A DNA stretch of 64,000 nucleotides, from positions 51,055,001 to 51,119,000 of the forward strand of contig CM074856.1 of assembly GCA_037501455.1 (NCBI GenBank). The letters are read 5' to 3'. This stretch comes from Lantana camara. Lineage: Eukaryota; Streptophyta; Magnoliopsida; Lamiales; Verbenaceae. Both the position numbers and the translations under genes were made by a program. Below are positions 54,735-64,000 of the stretch, one piece after another. Numbering within the stretch: the first letter of the stretch is position 1; every line of letters begins with the position of its first letter. The notes under the pieces were generated by a model. The model saw only the letters and a program-made list of their open reading frames with translations, was not told the origin of the DNA and did no database searches.

Positions 54735-56573
54735 CTAGTCAGGTGCCCTCGACCTCTTCTTTGACTTGTCTTGTCTATGCCTGAGCGGCATGGATTTTCT
54801 TGACCAAGTAGGATGAAGCTTCTCAACACGTCGTTTTTGCCTTCGGCGGCGTGTCACTACAGTCCATTCGCCTTCATCCTCATCCTCATTCGTTACATAT
54901 GTCTCACACTTAGCTTTTTCAGTAGTTAATAAACTTGAAAGTAACCCCGGTTCAAAGCTCCCAAACTGGATTGCTATGGGTGCCCCCGATGATACTAGCG
55001 GCGTTGTTTCATTCTTTTGGCTTTCAAGCGGATTAACATATGTCGAAGTTGCAACACTAGTGGTGTTCGTATCAGCTACATCCTCGCAGTCGAGAATAAT
55101 TTTCCCTTCTTTAGCCAAAGCCATGATTTTGTCTTTCAAAACAAAACACTTTTCCAATGGGTGGCTAATAACTCGGTGATACTTGCAGTACTTCGGGTCA
55201 TTCACTTTTCCACTTTCTTCGGGGCGTTTTGGCTCTGGCAGTTCTATCATCTTCCTCGCGAGCAATTCGTCGAAGATGTGTGCAACATCTGAGTCCGGGA
55301 ATGGATATTCTTTTTCTTGCATCTCTTTCAGAGTGAGACGACGCCTCTCATTTTGCATGGGTTGACTTCTTGGCTTTTCTACACCTTTTTTGTCCTTGGG
55401 TAGGATTTTGACGGGAACTGTCTTAACGGTCATAGACTCTTTTGTAGGAGGTTTAACGAATCTTTCGTTTTTTCTTATATCTCTTCTATCCCTCTTTTGA
55501 TCATCTGTGGGATAGTCGGTGCCATGATTCGCGATGCTTAGTTCCATGTCGTGGGCGCGGGTAGCTAACTCTTCGAAGGTGCGAGGTTTGATGCCCTGGA
55601 GAATGTAGAGGAGCCCCCAATGCATTCCTTGAGTGCACATTTCCACTGCGGATATTTCGGAGAGTCTATCTTTGCAGTTCAAACTCAGTGATCGCCAACG
55701 GTTGATGTAGTCCACGACCGGTTCATTTTTCCATTGTTTCGTGTTGGTCAACTCGATCATGCTCACTGTACGGCGAGTACTGTAGAACCGATTGAGAAAC
55801 TCTCTCTCCATCTGATCCCAACTGTCGATTGATTCGGGCTCTAAGTCGACGTACCAATCGAATGCGTTCCCCTTAAGCGATCGTACGAACTGCTTGACCA
55901 GATGATCTCCATATGTCCCCGCATTGTTGCAAGTTTCTACGAAGTGGGTGACACGTTGCTTCGGGTTGCCTTTGCCCTCGAACTGCTGAAAATTTGGTGG
56001 TTGATAACCCATTGGCATTTTCAGGGAGTTGATGCGCTTAGTGTATGGTTTTGCATATGATGGAGAATTCTGATATGAAGCGCCATACTGAGCTCGTATT
56101 GTGTTGGTTATCATATCCTGCAGTTCTTGAACAGATAGGGCAGCGATAGACGCAGTAGAGTGATTTGTTCTTATCGCGGAGTCTTGTTTCTGGGGAAGAA
56201 AATTCACTTGCTTCCCATCGGTGGTTTGAGTGATTTGAACTGAAGGAGTCCGAGGATTGCGGCTAGACTGACCAGGATCATTGCTTTCTAGTTTGCTCAT
56301 GAGTTGGGCGATCTGGAAGTCTTTGTCTTCCAAAGTTTTCTGTAGATGAGCTATTGCCTGAGCCATTTGAGCAATTTGCTCTCCATCAGTCATCTCTCCA
56401 CTTCCCTTATTCTTTTCTTCAAAGGGAGTTTCCTTCAAGTTAGTTTCCTTAGGAGTCGAAGGAGTCGAGCCATCAGATGATTTTGAATCGCTAAGATGAC
56501 CATGTGTAGAAGATTTCGAATTTTGGTTAACCTCCTTATTTTTCAGTGCGAGTTGATCCTTCTTAGGAGCCAT
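54735..56573 (-). CDS. Tat Gag
   Basis: 612 codons from ATG at 56573 (MAPKKDQLAL) to TAG at 54735-54737; an upstream TTG at 56600 extends the frame but is an unlikely start. An N-terminal S/T/K-rich region and a short coiled coil (AQMAQAIAHLQKTLEDKDFQ, about 75-95) precede the retrotransposon Gag core: FVRSLKGNAFDWYVDLEP, MEREFLNRFYSTRRTVSMIEL and VVDYINRWRSLSLNCKDRLSE, about 240-330. Later KYCKYHRVISHPLEKC looks like the C-X2-H zinc-type motif of Tat Gags. It ends with a very basic tail (RRRRQKRRVEKLH). The frame continues into pol after the single TAG. Confidence 0.93.
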   Translation of the reverse strand: MAPKKDQLALKNKEVNQNSKSSTHGHLSDSKSSDGSTPSTPKETNLKETPFEEKNKGSGEMTDGEQIAQMAQAIAHLQKTLEDKDFQIAQLMSKLESNDPGQSSRNPRTPSVQITQTTDGKQVNFLPQKQDSAIRTNHSTASIAALSVQELQDMITNTIRAQYGASYQNSPSYAKPYTKRINSLKMPMGYQPPNFQQFEGKGNPKQRVTHFVETCNNAGTYGDHLVKQFVRSLKGNAFDWYVDLEPESIDSWDQMEREFLNRFYSTRRTVSMIELTNTKQWKNEPVVDYINRWRSLSLNCKDRLSEISAVEMCTQGMHWGLLYILQGIKPRTFEELATRAHDMELSIANHGTDYPTDDQKRDRRDIRKNERFVKPPTKESMTVKTVPVKILPKDKKGVEKPRSQPMQNERRRLTLKEMQEKEYPFPDSDVAHIFDELLARKMIELPEPKRPEESGKVNDPKYCKYHRVISHPLEKCFVLKDKIMALAKEGKIILDCEDVADTNTTSVATSTYVNPLESQKNETTPLVSSGAPIAIQFGSFEPGLLSSLLTTEKAKCETYVTNEDEDEGEWTVVTRRRRQKRRVEKLHPTWSRKSMPLRHRQDKSKKRSRAPD

Positions 56574-56631
56574 GAAGAACTCGTGGAAGTAGGAATTCAA
56601 TACGGAAGAGAAGAGATGAGAGGTAGGATCT

Positions 56632-56649
56632 GTCCCACTGGGCGTGCCA
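56632..56649 (-). other. Tat primer-binding site
   Basis: The minus strand reads TGGCACGCCCAGTGGGAC, starting with TGG (complement of tRNA CCA) 5 bases inside the 5-prime LTR. The matching tRNA was not identified. Confidence 0.7.
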
Positions 56650-56654
56650 AAATT

Positions 56655-57555
56655 TGTTCACAACAAATTTTATAGTCTGCAAAATAAATTACAAGACAAA
56701 CTATATGAACAAAATATATAATAATTTAAAGAACTTGACGAATTTAAAGGAACAAATCCTATGAAGTCTATTCCTCTGATTCTTCTCTTCAATTTTGTAT
56801 TCGAGGGCGTGAAGCTTATTCTCGAACACGTAGGCGTGACTCTTTGCCGAATTTTGACGGAGAAATCACGTGATTTACCTGCAGCCTTGATGAAACTGTA
56901 GTTATAGTTTGTCGTAGTAGCCGGCTTGAATATCTAGAAGACTTGAAGTCGACAAGAAGAACACTTTGACGAAGAATTAGAAGACTCGATGAAGTGAAGA
57001 TTCGCGCACGTGGGTAGACTTGACGGCGTGAAACTCCCTTGATGTCGTTCTCTTCTTCTTGCTCTATGTCGATGTCGAAGTCCAAAAATCCCCTTGAAAT
57101 GTACCCATGACCTCTATTTATAGGTGTAGGGTTGAATATTTTGATAATTATCTCTTCATTTATTTATTAGAAGGATAATATCAAATGTTTTATTTATTTA
57201 CTTATCACTTTAATGTAAATTTATATTAAAGAAAATAAATAAATGACATGTTTTGACTTGATTGGTCCACGTGTTGAAACATGCCACGTGTCGTCACTTG
57301 ATTTGTCCTGGCTTTCTTTGACTGCAAGACTTGATTTGGTTCGTCGGAACACTCCAATTTGACACGTGTCGATGCTTGATTTGAAGATAAAATAAATATT
57401 AAAATTATCAATTAAATCAATCTATTTAAATATTTTATGGATTTTAATTTAATATATATCCAAAAAATATATAAAAATAGAATGAATTAAATTTGACAAT
57501 TAATATTCATTTACACGTGTCACATTTTAATTCGACGAAAATTAATTCGTCTACA
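56655..57555 (-). repeat. Tat element 5-prime LTR, 901 bp
   Basis: Partner of 43074-43974, offset exactly 13,581 bp. GGTAT follows at 57556-57560. TATA is at 57114-57123 on the minus strand. Confidence 0.97.
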
Positions 57556-57930
57556 GGTATATTAACTACTAATTCACATTAAATGGCCTAATTGGTCCTA
57601 GTCTTCCATATCAAATACTTTCTTACTATATTTAATATTTGAGTCATAAACTTTTTCTTTTTTCATTTAACTGACTTGTACATCTGAATTATCTCTGGCG
57701 TATCCAATTGATGATGGTGTTCAAATCGTAGAATTCGTTTAATTGTTGTATTATATATATTTTTTATATGTGAAAAATTACATTCGACTATTTTTAAATT
57801 TGATTTAATGTACAATTCAATCCTTATTTTTTGCGTATTTACTATGTAATATTTAAACTTTATATTCCATTTGACGTCCATCAGGATCCATTAAGTTGGT
57901 CAATTGTTCTTCCCAAATTCCAAAAAGTAT
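57556..57930. repeat. F-box upstream segment, tandem copy 2 (last piece)
   Basis: It aligns with 27076-27140 and then 27541-27843 of copy 1 (ATTAACTACTAATTCACATTAAATGG; CCAATTGATGATGG). It lacks the LINE insertion of copy 1, so that LINE postdates the duplication. Confidence 0.75.
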
Positions 57931-58190
57931 AGGTATCGTTTTAGTTATTAAAAAAACTGTAGGCATGTATTTATAATAAATTTAGAGACAATTCGGGAAG
58001 AACAACCGACCAACCTAGTTAAACTCTAACGGAGTTTAGTGACTATATGATAAATATATAAAGAATAGAGTCAGATTTCAAACAAAATGTAAAGTTTAGT
58101 GATTACATGGTAAATATATAAAGAATAGAGATTGAGTTGTAATTAGGCCAAATCTAAGAGTAGTTGGATGTAATTTTTCTCATTTATATG
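57772..58190. mobile_element. Hairpin element (family G), about 420 bp
   Basis: Left arm GAAAAATTACATTCGACTA... pairs imperfectly with right arm ...GATGTAATTTTTC, apex near 57930-57990. The words CAATTCAATC and TTTACTATGTAATATTTAAACTT recur inverted as GATTGAGTTGTAATT and related sequence. Copy 1 of the duplication (27690-27843) keeps only the left arm. No clean target duplication was found. Confidence 0.65.
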
Positions 58191-59130
58191 TATATATATA
58201 ACGTCGAAATAGAATATTAATTAGCTTCTATAGGTTGCTCTTGGTCATGCATACTTACATAGTATTTGTGAAGGCAAAATATAAAAATTTATAATCATTA
58301 TTAACATTCAAGAAAAAGAAAATATTTATCCATTTTATGTCTAAATTCTAATATATTGACTATGTGAGTCTTTCAATAAAAACACATTACCTGTCATTTT
58401 TTCAGCTAATCGATTCATTCTCTTTTCCTCTCATCTTTTCCATCATTTGTTTCATTATGTCAATGAATCCATATTATATGCCTGAACCTAAATTTTTCGA
58501 AAGACTTTTAATTGAATTCACATTCTTTTGGTCGACTTTTCTCTCTTAAATTCTCCTTCTTAATAGACTTAATGACTAAATATAAGGACAATTCCAATCC
58601 AATTCTCATCTACAATTACTTGTATAGTTGTATTGGATTAAACTCCTAATTCTTATCGTAGGTGATCCAGATTTTGGACCAAAACTCATCACTATCACTA
58701 TGTTAGAAAATTTTAATAATTCCAAAATAGAAACTTTTTAAAAATTGAGTTTTTCGCCGGAGGACTCTTGTAAAATATTGTGATATGCATCATCCTAACT
58801 CACGAACTTGTTCAGGTGAAACCCAGCTCAAATAAGAGAATTCAGGTGGTCGAGCTGAGAAGCTCGTACCTATAGACAAGCTCGGTTAAAGTCAATGGGC
58901 AACAGGAGGCTTAAAGAGTCCCAATGCAGAAAAGATAGACTTCGTGTAGAAACTTACTTCTAGAAAATATGAATGTATCTGTTAACATCCCACATGGAAA
59001 AAAGATCAAACAATATGCTAGTTAATAAATGCAAGTCAACCCTCACCTCATCTGCTAGTTTGTGAAGTGAGTTAGGCCGAATATAAACTTTCACAATATC
59101 TTAACCATAAAGATGAAAAATAGATAACCG
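58191..59130. other. Intergenic sequence, nothing recognised
   Basis: AT-rich up to about 58750, then moderately complex sequence (58760-59090) without a long frame or repeat partner in the window. Confidence 0.5.
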
Positions 59131-59320
59131 ATGCCCCTATATCTTGATGAAGCTTATTTGCTTTAGCAAATAGGAAATGAAATACGAATTTGAAATTGTT
59201 AATCCAAGCTTTAGCAATTAGTTTGATGCCCCTGTATCTTGATGAAGCTTATTTGATTTAGCAAATAGGAAATGAAATACGAATTTGAAATTGCCAATCC
59301 AAAGCCTTTATATCTGTTAC
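59131..59320. repeat. 95-bp tandem duplication
   Basis: ATGCCCCTATATCTTGATGA starts at 59131 and recurs at 59226 with few changes, including GCTTATTTG(C/A)TTTAGCAAAT and GAAATACGAATTTGAAATTG. It lies about 600 bp downstream of the kinase stop codon. Confidence 0.9.
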
Positions 59321-59907
59321 ACTTGCCCTGCCTAACTTTGGTTACAAATTTACAATCCAGTTGCAATTTGCAAGGGGTTCCTGCCTTCATCCACAATGTA
59401 CATCACCCCACGAAATAACCTTTTCATTTCTTGTCTTGTTTGTGAAAGACTCGAATAGAGACAGAAAGGAAACTTCTTCTCAAAGAACAAACCGACATCT
59501 TTCACATGTACAAACCATTTCTTTGAATCGTTCTTTGGGGATTAGTTAAGTCAAGAGCGATAGCGATTGCACCAAAGTCAAAGCCACCGCGCGGGAAAAC
59601 CAAGTGATTTGATTCTGTCTTCACACAAATCTGTTATAAATTTGAAGTTTGAACATTTCTTTATTTCTGGATAATCAATCCCATTTCAACTACACATTTG
59701 ACAAAAATAAATAAATACAAAGTGTTGAACCAAATAATAGGTGTCTACCTTCACAAAGTGGTTATACTTTGCCCAACTACTTGTGCGTATAGTGTGTTTT
59801 ACTAATACTCTATGAAACCAATCTCCTCTTTTGAGAAACCAACAACTGAAACAATGGAAACTCTATTGAGTTTATGTACAATTTGATTGTATTTGATCAC
59901 AACTTGT

Positions 59908-61878
59908 CTATCTACCCTCTATTCCCACCCTTGCACTTCCAACTCTTTTATGGTGCTCGTGTCTCTGGCTCCGGCACCGGCCGTTCTCGCCATTCTCGCT
60001 ATTGTTCACCTCTTTCAGACGTTTTGCTTCCCTCGAGAATTCTTTCTGCGATGATTCGCTGTCAGTTGAAACGGCGAACACGAATGTGCCCATTGTGAAG
60101 TCATCGACCGTGTCCTTCAATGGCTCCAGAACTTTGATCACTTCGCTCATTGTTGGTCTAAGCTTGGGGCGGTGGGTTAGGCATTGGTAAGCTAGTGCGG
60201 CTATCTTTTGAGCTCCTGTCTCGGAGTATTGACCTTCGAGGCGTGGGTCCATTATCCGGTTGAGCCGCCTTGAGTTTTTCAACATGGGCCTCGCCCAGTC
60301 CGCGAGGTTTTGTTCTCTGAAAGAACGGGTTTTGTCAATGGATTTCCGTCCCGTCAGAAGCTCCAACAGTACTACCCCAAAGCTATATACGTCACTCGCT
60401 GCCGTAAGATGACCTGCATTAACATATTTAATTAATTAACACATTCTTCATACTGATACACTAGTATAAACAGATCCAGTTCAAACTCAACCAATTATGC
60501 AACAATTTACTACAGAACACTGAGCCAAATGATGAGTAAAGTACCTGTCATTAGATATTCGGGCGCAGCGTAACCTTCCGTGCCCATAACTTCGGTGGAA
60601 ACATGCGTATTGTCTCCTAACGGGCCGTCTTTAGCAAGACCAAAGTCGGAGAGCTTCGGATTATAGTCCTGAAAACAAGAAGAAGAGCAGCAACCATGAG
60701 ATATACGCATACACACAAGAAAACTACTTTAGGTATTCGATCAAGTCAATCAGAGATGAACTAATTACCGAGTCTAGCAAAATGTTCGAAGCTTTGAAAT
60801 CACGATATATGACCGGCTTTTCAGCTTCATGGAGGAAAGCAAGCCCTTTTGCAGCCCCAAGAGCAATCTTTATTCTTGTTGACCATGGAAGTGAAATTGA
60901 AAATCCTGCAAGAAAACAAGAAACCTTTTGGTTAATCAATCCATCCAATACCAAACAGTAAGAATCATTTCATCAATCCAAATCAAGTGACAGTTCAATA
61001 AACAAATCTTATGCTTTTGAGTGTGAAATTGTACAACAAATTCAGCGACAAGTGTGTGTGCGTGTATGCTTGAAAATTCACCAACTTCTTCTATTTCGTA
61101 TTAAATTAAGCTCTTTTTTTTAGCAAGTTGAACCCGTTGAAATTCAACGTTGGCAAACAATCCAAGCGAGTTACAGCTATATTAATTTGAATTTGGAAAG
61201 TTAAGCAATGACTAATTAATAATTAAACAATGATAAACCAAATTAAATCAAAATTAACGTACTTCTAAAGAGATGATTCTCCAAGCTGCCTCTGGGCATG
61301 TACTCATACACCAGAAGCCTTTGTTCTTCTTCGCAACAGTAGCCTATCAGCTTCACCAAATGCGCATGTCTCAATTGCCCCAGAAATATAACTTCAGTCT
61401 GTTAATTAAACCCAAACCCCAGAAAAAATATAAATAAAAAAAATTCAAATCAACACTGAACACACACATAAATACGCAATTAAACTAATTAACATACCAG
61501 CCATTCTCTGTGGCCTTGAGACCCATCCAAATCCAGGAGCTTAACCGCAACGGGTTGCGCCAGCAAACCGGGTCGGATCTTATCATCAATGAAGCCCTTA
61601 TGAACAGGCCCGAATCCACCTTCGCCCAGAAAATTACTCGAAGAAAAATTCTGGGTTATCACCTTCAATTCCTGAAGCGTGAACACGTACAGATTCGAAC
61701 CCGCCAATGAGACGGAGAGATCCTCCGACAGCGTCGAACTGCTCAAATCCAACATTGAAATCCTCGGCAATGAAGCAGGTTTGCAGACCCGTTTTTTCTG
61801 GTTCGGGCTATGGCCTTCGGGCTTGAAACAGCTCGGGAAATAATCTTGCCACTTCATCGACCTCTTCTTCACAGCCAT
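59908..61878 (-). CDS. Receptor-like cytoplasmic kinase, RLCK-VII (PBL/RIPK-like)
   Basis: Five exons with GT-AG borders: 61498-61878, 61263-61398, 60769-60905, 60545-60668 and 59908-60413. They splice to 1,284 nt, 427 residues, in frame throughout. The kinase domain starts at about residue 77. Visible motifs: P-loop [16 protein letters not shown] lysine, [20 protein letters not shown] hinge region, catalytic loop [14 protein letters not shown] (an RD kinase), DFGLAKDGP, activation loop [18 protein letters not shown], then [19 protein letters not shown] and subdomain XI around RPTMSEV. The family relays signals from cell-surface immune and developmental receptors at the plasma membrane. No Gly-2 myristoylation site is present (MAVKK), but a cysteine near the N-terminus (FPSCF) could be acylated. 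The C-terminal 60 residues are hydrophilic and variable. Oddity: GTEGY where relatives usually have GTYGY or GTQGY. The gene is intact and is the best candidate for a functional host gene here. Confidence 0.95.
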
Positions 61879-62064
61879 TGATTGTGCTTACTTTGATGAT
61901 TTTACGCGATTAAACGAGAAACAAAATCGTGGGTTCTTCGCAGATGGTGGGAATTGTTAATGGGTTTTGAAGGATTCAAGGTTTGGAGAGAGATCAGAGA
62001 TGCGCGTTGATTCTTGATTGTGGTGGTGTTTGAAATGCAGAAGGTTGGCGACGTTATTTATAGG
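61879..62064 (-). promoter_or_regulatory. Kinase gene 5-prime UTR and TATA box
   Basis: The minus strand has CTATAAATAACG (TATA at 62055-62062), about 180 bp before the ATG, leaving a leader of roughly 150 bp without an obvious intron. Confidence 0.7.
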
Positions 62065-64000
62065 GCGTGTTTGGATTAATAATAATTGAAGGTTTCTTTC
62101 TTTGTGTGATTATTATTTGTTTATTTTAAGTGTCATGCAGTACAGTTAAGCATATGGTATAATTAGTGGATCGTCCCCTCCCTCCCTACATTATTGAATC
62201 ATATAGTATAATAATATATATACTATTGCTCGTCCACTACGTGAATTATTTAATTATGGACTATTTGTGTGTATTGTATGGTTCTTTTAATAAGTAGAGT
62301 TGAAATTTAAAAGCTAAAATTGCTTTTCGTTTCTTTAATGTTCTGTAGAAATAATTTATGATTCAAAAGTTAGCAGCGTTGGTACGTAATTATTTGATTG
62401 GCCATTAACTTTGAAAAAGTAAAATGTGATTATCAAAGTAATTGTGGCATGTGTTGAGTCAATTAAAATATAGTTATATGTCACCAACTCGCGTAGCTTA
62501 GTGAAGAAAAATAAAGAAAAATGGAAAAAACTCGCATAGCTCGGTGGTTCTAATTCATTAGTAGAGCAAGTTACATTTTTGTTTTTATTTGATCCTATAT
62601 TTTTCAAATTAGATATATTTAATTCTATTTTTTTTTTTTAAATATAGTTATGGTCTCATCTATCAAATAATTATATAATATTGCATATTGGACTTTACGG
62701 GTTTAATTTTTGGTTTTATAACCCAGTTAATGATGAATAAGGACTGCGTAAGTTATTGACACTAAAATGATTTATGGACATTTCATTCTTCTTTTATAGT
62801 AAAAAATTGTTCAAGAAATATCTTTAATCTATAATGGATATCGGTATAGGTGATACAGATATGATACGATATGGATATTATGATATGAATTTTTTCTAAT
62901 TAAAAATTTTTATGTAAAGAATGTTGGACAAAATGGACACGATATTCGACATGATATGATTCGTTAAAATAATATTTTTAGAGGTATCATCACATTAAAG
63001 TCTTTAGTCCATACCAGCTAAATACATAAATAATATATATCTTTTATATTATCTATATCCTCTTATATATAATGGGGAAAATTCATATTCATTCTTATGT
63101 TTCCATTACAAATTCAAAATAGTCCTTATGTTTTTTATTTTACTCAAATTCATCCTTTAGATCATTTTTTATTTATTATTTCCAACAAAAATATATAAAC
63201 AGATGAAAATGCCCTTTATCTATTTAAGTATAAAGTTAAATAAAATCGACCTAATATCTACAACACCATCTTCACATATTTCTCAAATTATAGTAAAAAA
63301 AATAAAAATTATCCTTTTAAGTTAAATTAAAATTGAGTTTAGGTAAGTTTCAAAGTTATAAAAATACTAATATATGAACCTTGAACAGGATAAACAATCA
63401 ATTTATAAAAGTTGAAAAACATGTTATGGAATTAGTCACAAACTGGACATAAAACAGAAGGATTTATGAATTGTGGTTGGCTAATAACAATTGATAATAA
63501 TTTCTAGCTTATCTTTTATTTTGCTTGATTTTGTTTTGATTCTTTAATTTATTTGAATTTGTAGAATATTAACTCTCATGCTCTAATGTCTTTTAAGTTA
63601 TATAAATGATAGAAATTTAAAATTTGGAGCCCTAGAAATTTTTATTCTTTCTCTCTCTTTCCTTTTTTTTTTTTTTTTCAATTCTTTTTTCTTCTTTTTA
63701 CTGGTTATTCACTTGATATAAATTTCAATACATTAATTTTTTTTTTTATTGTTAATTTTAAACATCTCCATTAATATTATTTAATCTGCATAATTTAAAT
63801 ATGTAAAACTTTATCAATTTATATGTCTTGATAATTGTAAATAATTTTAATTTAATAATTAATATTTTTATAAATTTGGAATTTAATTGAACTCAATATT
63901 AATTAACCTATAAAATTGTAATTTCTAATTCTGTTTATAGTTTATAAAATATTTGAAGAAATCGGGAAAACATCTTTATTTATTTAAAAAGATTAGACAT
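62065..64000. other. Intergenic sequence upstream of the kinase gene
   Basis: Very AT-rich; no gene seen. 63070-63240 (GGGGAAAATTCATATTCATT, AAAATAGTCCTTATG, CTCAAATTCATCC) resembles one arm of the hairpin elements elsewhere in the window, but no matching second arm was found before the window ends. 62840-62960 has repeated GATATGAT-like words. Confidence 0.5.

Larger units (their letters stand above)
43074..57555 (-). mobile_element. Tat-lineage Ty3/Gypsy retrotransposon, 14.5 kb
   Basis: Complete element: paired 901-bp LTRs, GGTAT target duplication (43069-43073 and 57556-57560), primer site, Gag, protease, RT, two RNase H domains, integrase, polypurine tract, and an opposite-strand accessory gene between integrase and the 3-prime LTR. 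A second RNase H after the first and a long 3-prime region with an antisense gene and tandem repeats are features known from the plant Tat lineage (Ogre, Retand, Grande). LTRs without visible differences imply a very recent insertion, although integrase is broken. Confidence 0.95.

Noticed and set aside
63070..63240. A further hairpin element near the right edge
   Set aside because: The words resemble one arm of such elements, but no complementary arm or target duplication was found within the window.

Overview
The window is nuclear DNA of a flowering plant, most likely a eudicot. The evidence is spliceosomal introns, AT-rich intergenic DNA, a plant receptor-like cytoplasmic kinase, a plant F-box gene, and plant-type Copia, Tat-lineage Gypsy, CACTA, Harbinger and Mutator-like elements. 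It is a transposon-rich stretch with very few host genes. I see one intact host gene, a five-exon RLCK-VII kinase on the minus strand (59908-61878), and one broken one, a frameshifted F-box gene on the minus strand (25685-26906). Almost everything else is nested mobile DNA. Many insertions can be dated relative to each other because their target-site duplications (TSDs) are visible.

Layout: 1-9.4 kb is old LTR-like DNA holding a 3.4-kb solo LTR (441-3860, TSD GTTTT) and a non-autonomous Harbinger element (5103-7722, TSD TTA) that carries exons of the ESCRT-III gene VPS60. A small TIR element (9360-9617) and a hairpin element (9704-10105) follow. 11.1-17.6 kb is a truncated LTR split by two solo LTRs (11568-14626 and 14987-16915). 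17.9-20.1 kb is a hairpin element split by another solo LTR (18149-20092). 20.6-23.1 kb is a short internally deleted Copia element with indistinguishable 177-bp LTRs, sitting inside a LINE remnant.

25.7-27.95 kb holds the F-box pseudogene and its upstream DNA, which is tandemly duplicated. A 15.1-kb CACTA element (27952-43047, TSD AAT) is inserted in the second copy. It contains four inserted hairpin elements, a truncated fifth, and a rearranged Tat-like Gypsy remnant with a 1.2-kb-arm palindrome. Only 26 bp beyond the CACTA element lies a 14.5-kb Tat-lineage Gypsy element on the minus strand (43074-57555, 901-bp LTRs with no difference seen, TSD GGTAT). It has gag, protease, RT, two RNase H domains and a broken integrase, plus an opposite-strand gene for a plant-mobile-domain protein with its own TATA box and a 73-bp tandem array upstream. 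Past it the duplicated F-box flank resumes, then the kinase gene and its promoter.

Two themes recur. First, at least seven mostly sequence-unrelated hairpin (foldback) elements are bounded by 9-10-bp TSDs, which points to Mutator-type mobilisation; one hairpin apex coincides with a duplication breakpoint. Second, both Tat-type elements carry an antisense gene downstream of pol. All coordinates and repeat comparisons were made by eye.
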